A stretch of 64,000 nucleotides of DNA from an uncultured Shewanella sp. (GTDB taxonomy: Bacteria; Pseudomonadota; Gammaproteobacteria; Enterobacterales; Shewanellaceae). The translations under genes were made by a program, and so were the position numbers. Where the stretch lies: NCBI RefSeq assembly GCF_947501665.1, contig NZ_CANMWS010000009.1, forward strand, positions 124,001 to 188,000. The letters are read 5' to 3'. Of the stretch, positions 1 to 8,562 are shown in pieces (the stretch's first letter is position 1; each line of letters opens with the position of its first letter). The notes under the pieces are model-generated. The model was not told the origin of the DNA and ran no database searches. It saw only the letters and a program-made list of their open reading frames with translations.

Positions 1-98
1 TTAGCGTAAACTCCGCGACCATTGTCATTAAAGCTTTTGTGGCACCCCGATCTCAACATTATTGAGCGGCGTGCTAGAAATTTTGGAGTAAAATAGCT

Positions 99-410
99 AT
101 GTACGCTGTTTTTCAAAGTGGTGGTAAGCAGCACCGTGTTGCTGCAGGCCATACAGTTCGTTTAGAAAAATTAGAAGTTGCTACTGGTGAAACTATCGAA
201 TTCGATCAAGTTCTTTTGGTTGCAGATGGTGAAACTGTACACGTAGGTGCACCTTTAGTTGAAGGTGGTAAGGTTGTTGCTGAAGTTGTCAGCCACGGCC
301 GTGATGAGAAAGTAACAATTGTTAAGTTCCGTCGTCGTAAGCACCACGATAAAAAAATGGGCCATCGTCAATGGTTCACCGAAGTTAAAATTACAGCTAT
401 CAACGCTTAA
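99..410 (+). CDS. rplU: 50S ribosomal protein L21
   Basis: L21 binds 23S rRNA and is a structural protein of the large ribosomal subunit. The 103-residue length is normal for bacterial L21. It opens with [14 protein letters not shown] and carries the C-terminal [14 protein letters not shown] stretch that contacts rRNA in this family. An AUG follows a GGAG Shine-Dalgarno at 85-88. It is followed 15 bp later by rpmA and then cgtA, the standard gammaproteobacterial order, so L21 and L27 are almost certainly cotranscribed from a promoter in or before the first 98 bases. Recognition is from sequence and is not in doubt. Confidence 0.98.
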   Translation: MYAVFQSGGKQHRVAAGHTVRLEKLEVATGETIEFDQVLLVADGETVHVGAPLVEGGKVVAEVVSHGRDEKVTIVKFRRRKHHDKKMGHRQWFTEVKITAINA

Positions 411-422
411 TTAGGAGTCTAG

Positions 423-680
<258 letters not shown>

Positions 681-710
681 TTTGTAGCGTTAAGCTCAAA
701 TAACTGAAAG

Positions 711-734
711 AGCCCCGCCATTGGTGGGGCTTTT
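711..734 (+). terminator. Rho-independent terminator after rpmA
   Basis: A 9-bp stem AGCCCCGCC / GGTGGGGCT (one G-T pair) with a 3-base loop, followed by TTTT and a further T-rich stretch. It closes the rplU-rpmA transcript and suggests that cgtA has its own promoter. Confidence 0.9.
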
Positions 735-788
735 GTTTTTGTAGCAATAAAATTGTTATTTGGTCACAGAGTGAGTAACGCAGTATAA

Positions 789-1982
<1,194 letters not shown>

Positions 1983-2005
1983 TGTAAGTCATTAATTATG
2001 ATAAT

Positions 2006-2037
2006 AAAACCACTGATATTCTCAGTGGTTTTTTTGT
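2006..2037 (+). terminator. Rho-independent terminator after cgtA
   Basis: Stem AACCACTGA / TCAGTGGTT with a 5-base loop and A-rich/T-rich flanks, ending in a run of T. It follows the cgtA stop by about 25 bases. Confidence 0.9.
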
Positions 2038-2105
2038 TTTTGGGCATTGAATACTAGAAGATTAAAAGAGCAAGAATGGTCAAGAATATCAGAATGTGAT
2101 CTTTT

Positions 2106-2996
2106 ATGATGTCTTCAGCAGTTAATAATGAGATGGACTCAATGGATAATCGACAGAAGATACAGAAGGTAACGGAGTATATTGATGAGAATTTTGATCA
2201 AGATATCTCCATTGAGACATTAAGTCAGTTAGTGTATTTATCTCAATATCATTTTCATCGTTTATTTACTGCTATAAACGGCTTACCTTTGTATCAATAC
2301 TTACGTTGGTTGAAATTAAAACGATCCGCAAACCAATTATTGTTTAGTCGGGATAAGTCTATTTTAGATATCGCATTGTGTGCCGGTTTTGAGTCCCATG
2401 AAGCCTTTTCTAGAGCTTTTAAAAGCGTATGTGGTCAAACACCAAGTCAATTTAGAAAAGCGGCTAAATGGAGATACTGGGAGTCCATTCCGTATTCAAT
2501 AACACTGAAGGATAGTATGATGATAAAACCCATAATTGATTCTTTTAAAGGGGCGCGTTTAGCCGTGGTTAAACATAGGGGAGATTCGAGTGATGTTCCT
2601 CAATCCATTGAAAAGTTAGTTCGTTGGACAAAGCTTAATCATTTAGGCCAACCAAAGGCTGGTGAGGTATTTATGATTGCCTATGACGATCCTAAAACAA
2701 CGGATCCAGAGCATTTTCGCTGTGACATAGGGAGAGTGATCCCTGATGACATGCTTCTTACTGCCGAAATGGAAGTGAGTGAACAATTTTTGCCAAGTGG
2801 GCGAGTTGCTATTGCAAAGCATTTAGGATCTCATGAAACGATTGAGCAAACCGTGTATGCGATGTATCAAAATTGGTTGCCCTCTGCACAAGAAAAATTA
2901 GCCGATCATCCTTGTGTTTTTTGTTATCAAAATTATGTGACTGAAGTGCCTGAGTCAGCTTTAGAAACTGATATATATTTCTTTTTAAAAAATTAA
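2106..2996 (+). CDS. AraC-family regulator with GyrI-like effector domain
   Basis: A 296-residue transcription factor in which the two-HTH AraC DNA-binding region lies at the N-terminus (about residues 15-120, with LSQLVYLSQYHFHRLF and ILDIALCAGFESHEAFSRAF) and a GyrI-like/bacterial effector-binding domain fills the C-terminal half (about 135-296). This Rob-like arrangement usually binds small hydrophobic or cationic ligands. There is no strong ribosome site; AUGs at 2106, 2133 and 2142 are possible starts. The gene is convergent with the TetR gene and the ends overlap by 4 bp. The ligand and target genes cannot be read from the sequence. Confidence 0.9.
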   Translation: MMSSAVNNEMDSMDNRQKIQKVTEYIDENFDQDISIETLSQLVYLSQYHFHRLFTAINGLPLYQYLRWLKLKRSANQLLFSRDKSILDIALCAGFESHEAFSRAFKSVCGQTPSQFRKAAKWRYWESIPYSITLKDSMMIKPIIDSFKGARLAVVKHRGDSSDVPQSIEKLVRWTKLNHLGQPKAGEVFMIAYDDPKTTDPEHFRCDIGRVIPDDMLLTAEMEVSEQFLPSGRVAIAKHLGSHETIEQTVYAMYQNWLPSAQEKLADHPCVFCYQNYVTEVPESALETDIYFFLKN

Positions 2997-3565
2997 AGTG
3001 AAATTGATTGCCAGAACAAAGTGAAGCTAGCGAGTTTATAAGTAGGATCTTGCCATTTTTCTGGATTATCTAAAAAATAGCGAGTACTGGCTAAATATTG
3101 TCCATGGCAACTTTCTTGCATTAATGCTAATGGATGATTGCTCAGTAATCCCATTTCTTGTCCTGCTTGAATAAAATCACCAATGAATTGTAATGTGCTG
3201 TTCATTGTATGTTTTTTTATATTTGCGGGAATAACAGTGGATAAAGAGTATTGCTGAAAAAAAGCTTGCTTAAGCGGATTTTCCATTGCCCATTGAATAC
3301 TGGTATTCCATAAATGTTGGGCATCTTGTTTTAAATCGCCAGACTCTTGTTTGTTGTTTAATATATTGGTCGCAAAGTCTTGTTTGATTGATATAAACAA
3401 TTGATTCATCAACTCATCTTTAGACTGAAAATGATGAAAAAGCGTGCCAGTTGCGACGTCGGCTTGTTTAGCAATCAAGGCCGTAGAAGTCCCGTAAAAA
3501 CCTTGTTTGACAAACAAGGCGAGAGCGGTTTCCAGTATTCGTTGTTTTTTTGTTATTTTGGGCAT
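2993..3565 (-). CDS. TetR/AcrR-family repressor
   Basis: TetR-type regulator with the N-terminal HTH (about residues 5-55, RILETALALFVKQGF and GTLFHHFQSKDELMNQ) followed by an all-helical ligand and dimerisation domain. The AUG at 3565 is preferred to the UUG two codons upstream. It lies only 9 bp downstream of the aldehyde dehydrogenase stop on the same strand, so the two genes form an operon. By the usual TetR logic this protein would repress the operon and respond to an aldehyde or related ligand, probably through the inverted repeat at 5056-5069. That role is inferred from position. Confidence 0.92.
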   Translation of the reverse strand: MPKITKKQRILETALALFVKQGFYGTSTALIAKQADVATGTLFHHFQSKDELMNQLFISIKQDFATNILNNKQESGDLKQDAQHLWNTSIQWAMENPLKQAFFQQYSLSTVIPANIKKHTMNSTLQFIGDFIQAGQEMGLLSNHPLALMQESCHGQYLASTRYFLDNPEKWQDPTYKLASFTLFWQSISL

Positions 3566-3574
3566 AATCAAAAA

Positions 3575-4996
3575 TTAGCGTAGAAAGATTTTTAGAATGA
3601 ATGCCCCGATTTTACCACCATAAGGAGGATGAATGAATTTTCCTGTATTCAATTTACCACGACTCAATACTGTTTTGGCGTGACTGAAGGTTAGAAAGCC
3701 TTCTTTACCATGATAATGTCCCATACCGGAAGGACCAATACCACCAAAAGGTGCATCATCGGCTGCAACATGGAAGACGGTTTCGTTAATACAGACTCCC
3801 CCAGAATGGGTTTGTGCTAAGACCTCTTGTTGTGTTTTTTTATTCAAGCTCATTAAGTAGAGTGCTAAAGGACGAGGGCGGTCATTAACATATCTCAACG
3901 CTTCATCGAGTGTTTTATAAGTGATGATGGGTAATAAGGGCCCAAATATTTCTTCTTGACTAATATTCATTTCATCAGTGATTTGGGTGATGAGTTGTGT
4001 GGGGATTTTTCGAGTTTGAAGATCGATGGCTTCATCATTGGCACTTTCAATTTGGGCCCCTTTTTCTTGGGCATCGATCAGCAATGATTGAATTCGCTCA
4101 AATTGACGAGAATTAATGATACTGGTGTAATCTTTATTGTGTTTTATCTCACCATACATTTGCTTGAATTGCGATTTATAAGCGTCAATGAAAGCGCGTT
4201 GTTGATACTCGGGAACGAGTATATAGTCTGGCGCAACGCAAATTTGCCCAGCGTTTAAACATTTACCATAAATAAGACGTTCAACTGCCATCTTCATAGG
4301 CATGTCTTCTGCGATGATAACAGGGGATTTTCCACCTAATTCTAATGTGACTGGTGTGAGATTTTTAGCCGCGGCTAACATGACTTGGCGCCCGACAGTC
4401 GTGGAACCTGTGTAGAGTAAATGATCAAATGGCAAGGCTGAAAATGCGGCGGCAATATCGACTTCGCCCTGTATACAAGCCACATAATTATCATCAAATA
4501 TACTGCTTAACATTTCTGTTATTTGTCGATTTGTTGCTGGGGTAAATTCTGACAGTTTCAGCATCACGCGATTGCCTGCTGCAATGGCTGTGATTAATGG
4601 ACCAATGGAGAGCATCACAGGAAAGTTCCACGGAGAAATAATTCCAATCACGCCTAGAGGTTGATAATGAACTTTAAGCTTGGCGGGCATGAGTAATAAG
4701 CCTGAATGGCGGCGAGTAGGTTGACTCCATTTCTTTAAGTTTTTAATGGTATAGTTGATATTATTAATACAGGGGAGAATATCAGCAATTAAGCTATCAT
4801 CAAGTGAGCGATGGCCAAAGTCCTCACATAAAGCTTGTTGTAATGGGACTTGATAATTGATTAATGCGGCTTTTAGCTGTTTTAGTTGAGTGACTCGTTG
4901 TGCTAATGATGGTGTTGGCTGGGCTTGAAAATCACTTCGCTGTACATTTAATATTTGTGTCAGTGTGATTGCTTTGTCATTAACGGCCATATTCAT
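3575..4996 (-). CDS. Coniferyl-aldehyde-type NAD(P)+ aldehyde dehydrogenase
   Basis: Member of the aldehyde dehydrogenase superfamily that oxidises aldehydes to acids with NAD(P)+. The general base lies in LELGGKSP (Glu219 from this start) and the nucleophile in NAGQICVAPDY (Cys253); the form of the Cys motif and the length (about 473) match the coniferyl aldehyde dehydrogenase group, whose members often act on fatty or aromatic aldehydes. The start is set at the third codon of the open frame because AAGGGA lies six bases before it. The downstream TetR gene is probably cotranscribed. Physiological substrate unknown; detoxification of membrane-derived aldehydes is plausible. Confidence 0.92.
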   Translation of the reverse strand: MNMAVNDKAITLTQILNVQRSDFQAQPTPSLAQRVTQLKQLKAALINYQVPLQQALCEDFGHRSLDDSLIADILPCINNINYTIKNLKKWSQPTRRHSGLLLMPAKLKVHYQPLGVIGIISPWNFPVMLSIGPLITAIAAGNRVMLKLSEFTPATNRQITEMLSSIFDDNYVACIQGEVDIAAAFSALPFDHLLYTGSTTVGRQVMLAAAKNLTPVTLELGGKSPVIIAEDMPMKMAVERLIYGKCLNAGQICVAPDYILVPEYQQRAFIDAYKSQFKQMYGEIKHNKDYTSIINSRQFERIQSLLIDAQEKGAQIESANDEAIDLQTRKIPTQLITQITDEMNISQEEIFGPLLPIITYKTLDEALRYVNDRPRPLALYLMSLNKKTQQEVLAQTHSGGVCINETVFHVAADDAPFGGIGPSGMGHYHGKEGFLTFSHAKTVLSRGKLNTGKFIHPPYGGKIGAFILKIFLR

Positions 4997-5055
4997 CTTC
5001 ATTCCCTTTTAACTTATATACATTGGTTTAAGTACAGTGTGATAAGTATTTATAG

Positions 5056-5069
5056 ACTGATTAGTCAGT
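5056..5069. promoter_or_regulatory. Candidate TetR operator upstream of the aldehyde dehydrogenase
   Basis: The inverted repeat ACTGA-TTAG-TCAGT lies about 60 bp upstream of the dehydrogenase start. Its size and form resemble TetR-family operators, and the operon encodes a TetR protein. The link is inferred from position and symmetry only. Confidence 0.4.
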
Positions 5070-5280
5070 TAATGTTAGGGGAGCTCAATGATTTTATCCA
5101 TCTTTTATTTGAAAAATCACAATGTGAGTTTTTGTTCTAATAGAGTAAGTTGTTGGATGAGTATCGCAATTTGGGGAGGTGGTGCAAAATAAGGATGAAT
5201 TAATCATACTTTATGACTAATATCAAAAGTGTGACAGGCCAAGGTTAAGCTTTTTTGGGAACAGGATAGGAGAAATAATA

Positions 5281-5739
5281 ATGCGTACTCGTCAAATATT
5301 ATGCCCAACAGACTTTTCACAAACAGCAAAAAATGCATTAGATTATGCGATTGAACTCGCCAATCTTTATCATGTGGATATTCGGCTATTACATGTTATG
5401 AGTAGTCCATATGGTAAACATAATTATGGCATTATTGTAGAGACACCTGAAGAACTCGAACATCATTTAGAAGCCTATTCTCTAGAAAAGCTGCAGACTC
5501 TATTAGCGAATATAGAAAATAAACTTGAAGTGGGCTTATCGGTAAAAACAGTGATTAGAAGTGGCGGTACTGCGCCACAAATATTAGAAGAGGCCAGTGA
5601 GCAAGATGTTGGCATGATTGTGCTGGCAAGTCATCATAGTGCTGGAACCTTGCACTTTTTACATGCAAACCTAGCGGAAGAATTAGTGCATAAAGCCAAA
5701 TGTCCAGTGTTAGTTGTTAAGGATACAGGAATGGAATAA
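5281..5739 (+). CDS. Universal stress protein (UspA family)
   Basis: Single-domain Usp protein of 152 residues with the family N-terminus (ILCPTDFSQTAKNALDYAIELA) and C-terminal strand CPVLVVKD. In ATP-binding Usp proteins a G-x2-G-x9-G-S/T loop precedes that strand; here the region reads ASHHSAGTLHFLHANLAEE and lacks most of the glycines, so nucleotide binding is doubtful. AGGAG lies before the AUG. The gene stands alone, divergent from the aldehyde dehydrogenase and convergent with the DUF2956 gene. Function probably in stress resistance, not further defined. Confidence 0.9.
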   Translation: MRTRQILCPTDFSQTAKNALDYAIELANLYHVDIRLLHVMSSPYGKHNYGIIVETPEELEHHLEAYSLEKLQTLLANIENKLEVGLSVKTVIRSGGTAPQILEEASEQDVGMIVLASHHSAGTLHFLHANLAEELVHKAKCPVLVVKDTGME

Positions 5740-5756
5740 CGGCGGTACATTAGGAG

Positions 5757-5787
5757 CTCACTGACTAAAATTAATGGAGTCAGTGAG
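5757..5787. terminator. Hairpin between convergent usp and DUF2956 genes
   Basis: Perfect 10-bp arms CTCACTGACT / AGTCAGTGAG with an 11-base loop, between two convergent stop codons. No U-tract, so it may stop transcription weakly or only stabilise 3' ends on both strands. Confidence 0.5.
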
Positions 5788-5794
5788 ATGCAAT

Positions 5795-6115
5795 TTATGA
5801 TATTAAGTAATGATAAATGGCAAATAATGCCCAGCTTAATATGAGTAATAGCCAAGGTACAAAAGTAAAAGGTTTATCAGTGTTGATTTCTGTATCAATC
5901 ACTTGTTCGTCTATTGCTGTTTTCTTTAAAGATTGTTTGCGTTGCTTGTCACGATGCCGTGCTTTGGCTTTTTGGTGTTTTTTATATTCACTTATTCCTT
6001 TTTCAATACCTTGAGCAATCAATTTGGTTTGTTCTTTAGTTTGACCTGGCTTTTGAGTGGCTTTTGCCATTTTGAGTGCTTGGTCTTTAGTCTCATTGGA
6101 TATAGGAGATGCCAT
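5795..6115 (-). CDS. DUF2956 family membrane-anchored protein
   Basis: Protein of 106 residues: a soluble, highly charged Lys/Gln-rich N-terminal part (QKPGQTKEQTKLIAQGIEKG, then KKHQKAKARHRDKQRKQ) that should be helical, and one C-terminal transmembrane segment (about residues 84-104, FVPWLLLILSWALFAIYHYL). This matches what I remember of DUF2956 proteins of Shewanella and Vibrio. No biochemical role is known to me. Tail-anchored topology with the charged part in the cytoplasm is inferred. No clear ribosome site precedes the AUG. Confidence 0.8.
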   Translation of the reverse strand: MASPISNETKDQALKMAKATQKPGQTKEQTKLIAQGIEKGISEYKKHQKAKARHRDKQRKQSLKKTAIDEQVIDTEINTDKPFTFVPWLLLILSWALFAIYHYLIS

Positions 6116-6482
6116 AGAAGGGGAAATTCATCAATAAACTTGATATTACTATATCAGATAATAAATTCGAAAATATAGCTAATTTTCTTGATGCCTAAGC
6201 TTATATCGTGATTGAAAAATAGCAAACATGATGGCAATAATTTAAAGCTAATGAATTCATTATTCTACTTATTTGGTAAAACTTATGTGTATTTTGAGTA
6301 AATGTTCTACACATTTTATTGCAAGAATAAAGGTGAATCATAGTGCTAAATACATTACATTGCGCAGCTTCTGTACTGCTGGCTGTATTTTGAGCAGCAT
6401 GGCAAACTTAATTAATCGTTGTTTTATATTTTATTTGTTGGTGATGAATAAAAAGCCGATGAAATAATAATATAAAATACAA
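6116..6482. other. Intergenic region without a supported gene
   Basis: About 370 AT-rich bases between the DUF2956 gene and the propeller protein. A 64-codon plus-strand frame at 6273-6467 has a non-AUG start, no ribosome site and no family resemblance; I do not call it. Promoters for both flanking genes should lie here. Confidence 0.6.
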
Positions 6483-7775
6483 GTGAGAATGTTTATGTTT
6501 ATTTTATCGTTGTTGTCTGACTCATTGAAGCAAAAAAGCTTCCATTTCAAGAAAGTTGATTTAAGAAAACTCATTAATTCAATGTGTATGCTTTTTATTA
6601 TGGTGTCATTTGGCAGTTCGGCGCAAACTTGGAGTCATCTCATTGAAGGCACTTATGGTGGAAAACTGCTAAAAAATCATCAAGGAGACGTTTTAGTGAC
6701 AGGAGAGGCACGCTTTCCTGTTGAATCTAATATAGACGCTAATATAGAAAATTATCATGTGTCTCATCCTGTTTATGATTTTGTTTATCACCTCACTCCC
6801 TCAGCAGATGTACTTTGGGCTAAATCTTTCAGTGAGGAAAATGATGAAGTGATGGGATTGGTTTCAGGTCATTTCATGATAGAAAACAAGCTGGGTGAAT
6901 ATGCTTTAGTTTTAGAAGGGCATCATAGTAATGAGCAGCACATGGCTTTTTTTAATCATCACGGTGATCTCCTTGCTTGGCAGGCTCTTTCGAGCAATGA
7001 GTACATTCATTATGGTATTGGTACTCATGATGGTGGTATGTTGCTCCTTGGTTCAACCGAAGATGGGCATGGTTTAATGATTAACATGAACTATAAAGGT
7101 GAAGTCAAATGGCGGCATACGATGGATGAGAGAGTCACAGTGTTCTCTCATGCCGTGGAGCTGACAAGTGGTGATTTTATTCTTGCAGGGCAGAGTGTAT
7201 TAGAGGATGGCGAGAAAACGGCTTCAATTGTGAAAGTGACTGACAAGAATAAAGGCGAGAGGATCATTTGGGTTGAACACTTATCAGATAAAGGCTTACA
7301 GAATTCAGTTGTTGCAGGAGTGGCTTTGACACAAGATGAAAATATTATTGTGGCAGGGGAAACCGCAGAGACTAACACCAGTTGGGTAGCAAAATTCAAT
7401 CTTGACGATATTGAAATGCAAAAGGATTTTATTTGGACTCCTCAGCTTGGTGAAACAAGTATCAAGAGCCAAATTAATGACATTATTGTTACCTCAATGG
7501 GGAGGATTATCGCTGTTGGGGCAAGTAATAAAGAGAACATTTTGGGGAATGATGATTATTGGGTGGTAGGCCTCTCTTTAGAAGGAAGTAAAGAATGGGA
7601 ACACTATTATGGTGGTGAGGACAGAGATGAAGCGTTCTCTGTGGTTGAAATGAGCAGTGAACAGCTTGTTATTTCAGGTTATTCATCAGGATTTTCCATG
7701 ACTGGGACTTGGCTATTGTCATTAAATGCCAAGGGCGAAATTGATGACTATACACCTTCAATTCTAACGCGTTAA
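6483..7775 (+). CDS. Secreted beta-propeller-like protein of unknown function
   Basis: Up to 430 residues. A hydrophobic stretch ending SSAQ at about residues 34-48 looks like a Sec signal peptide. The mature part has repeated units of the kind IIAVGASNKENILGNDDYWVVGL then WEHYYGGEDRDEAFSV and LVISGYSSG, resembling secreted propeller proteins whose repeats alternate a glycine-rich sensing turn with D-x-W-V-V. The start is uncertain: the frame opens with GUG, with AUGs at 6489, 6495 and 6582; none has a convincing ribosome site. No catalytic motif or cell-wall anchor is visible. Neighbours give no functional hint. Confidence 0.65.
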   Translation: MRMFMFILSLLSDSLKQKSFHFKKVDLRKLINSMCMLFIMVSFGSSAQTWSHLIEGTYGGKLLKNHQGDVLVTGEARFPVESNIDANIENYHVSHPVYDFVYHLTPSADVLWAKSFSEENDEVMGLVSGHFMIENKLGEYALVLEGHHSNEQHMAFFNHHGDLLAWQALSSNEYIHYGIGTHDGGMLLLGSTEDGHGLMINMNYKGEVKWRHTMDERVTVFSHAVELTSGDFILAGQSVLEDGEKTASIVKVTDKNKGERIIWVEHLSDKGLQNSVVAGVALTQDENIIVAGETAETNTSWVAKFNLDDIEMQKDFIWTPQLGETSIKSQINDIIVTSMGRIIAVGASNKENILGNDDYWVVGLSLEGSKEWEHYYGGEDRDEAFSVVEMSSEQLVISGYSSGFSMTGTWLLSLNAKGEIDDYTPSILTR

Positions 7776-7789
7776 AGAGTCATTAGTAT

Positions 7790-7835
7790 GAGCCAAATCC
7801 TGCTTTATATAAGAATAAAGACAGTGTTTTGGCTC
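7790..7835 (+). terminator. Terminator-like hairpin after the propeller gene
   Basis: Outer arms GAGCCAAA / TTTGGCTC enclose a second imperfect pairing (TGCTTTAT / ATAAAGACA). It lies 15 bases after the stop codon. The following tract CTTTG is only weakly U-rich. Confidence 0.5.
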
Positions 7836-7924
7836 CTTTGTGCTAAGTTGTATTTCATGTGCGACCTCATTGCCGCTTATTCACCATGTGAATGCAGTAT
7901 TGATTTAGCTATATGGATATAGGA

Positions 7925-7959
7925 AATGTCTACTTCTGTTTGGCACAACAGTAGACATT
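7925..7959. repeat. Long inverted repeat, possible hairpin RNA
   Basis: Arms AATGTCTACT and AGTAGACATT, extended by GTT / AAC across a three-base bulge, around the loop TGGCAC. It lies about 25 bases beyond the stop of the 36-codon minus-strand frame at 7985-8095 and could be its 3' structure. Function unknown. Confidence 0.5.
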
Positions 7960-7984
7960 AAATATTAGGTGGGGAAGATAGAGC

Positions 7985-8095
7985 TTAGTTTGACTCTAAG
8001 CCAACGATCCCAAGAATGGAGAAGATAGCAGGACTTCTGAAGCCAAAGCCGAAAATAACTTTCAGTATTAGCTTAGCCATGTCTAAAATCCCCAT
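7985..8095 (-). CDS. Possible 36-residue hydrophobic small protein
   Basis: A short open frame reading MGILDMAKLILKVIFGFGF then RSPAIFSILGIVGLESN. It is strongly hydrophobic with a few charged residues, as in small membrane proteins. No clear Shine-Dalgarno precedes the AUG, and the stretch would otherwise be an unexplained 350-base gap, which is part of the reason for noting it. The inverted repeat at 7925-7959 follows its stop codon. It may be chance; I know no family that it matches. Confidence 0.3.
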   Translation of the reverse strand: MGILDMAKLILKVIFGFGFRSPAIFSILGIVGLESN

Positions 8096-8133
8096 AAACA
8101 GCTGTATCAAGCATAATTAAAATGTTACAGCCA

Positions 8134-8469
8134 TTAAAGTAGCTCGACTGGACCATGATCATCGCAATGGCCATTATGAGCATGGTGTAAACGACCGTTC
8201 ACTAAATAATCGACATGATCACCATGGGGAATCGCTTCATGGCCACAATTAGGGCCGTGAACATGGCTGCCACAATCGTGAGTGGGAATACATTGATCCG
8301 GATTAGTCTTACTGACTTCAATAACATGATCATGGTAATGATCGTCATGAGGTTGATGTAAATGTCCATTGTGAACATAACAAATATGATCTTGATGATG
8401 AATGGCGGTATGGCCACAATGAGGGCCATGAGTATGATCTGGATGAGTGTGAGTGTTTGAGCAAGGCAT
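8134..8469 (-). CDS. Histidine-rich protein with an internal duplication, probable metal binder
   Basis: About 111 residues with a very high His content. Two copies of one module can be aligned: HGPHCGHTAIHHQDH...NGHLHQPHDDH and HGPNCGHEAIPHGDH...NGRLHHAHNGH, each with H-G-P-x-C-G-H, a central H-x-D-H and an N-G-x-L-H end. Cysteine and histidine spacing suggests Zn, Ni or Co binding, perhaps as storage or chaperone. The start is set at 8469, since AGGGAGA lies 8 bases upstream; the frame is open for 23 more codons. Similar proteins occur in many proteobacteria without a defined role. It is on the same strand as the acyl-CoA ligase, 93 bp downstream of it. Confidence 0.75.
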   Translation of the reverse strand: MPCSNTHTHPDHTHGPHCGHTAIHHQDHICYVHNGHLHQPHDDHYHDHVIEVSKTNPDQCIPTHDCGSHVHGPNCGHEAIPHGDHVDYLVNGRLHHAHNGHCDDHGPVELL

Positions 8470-8562
8470 AAGGCGTTCTCCCTTGATTTGGTAAGAATAA
8501 AGTGTAGAATAGCTTTTGATATCTTGCAGCTTGGACATGCCCTCATTTTTAAATTCAAGGTT

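Noticed and set aside
5817..6178. Plus-strand frames opposite the DUF2956 gene
   Set aside because: Antisense shadows of a gene with a clear family match on the minus strand.
6273..6467. 64-codon frame upstream of the propeller gene
   Set aside because: Non-AUG start, no Shine-Dalgarno, no family resemblance; likely chance.
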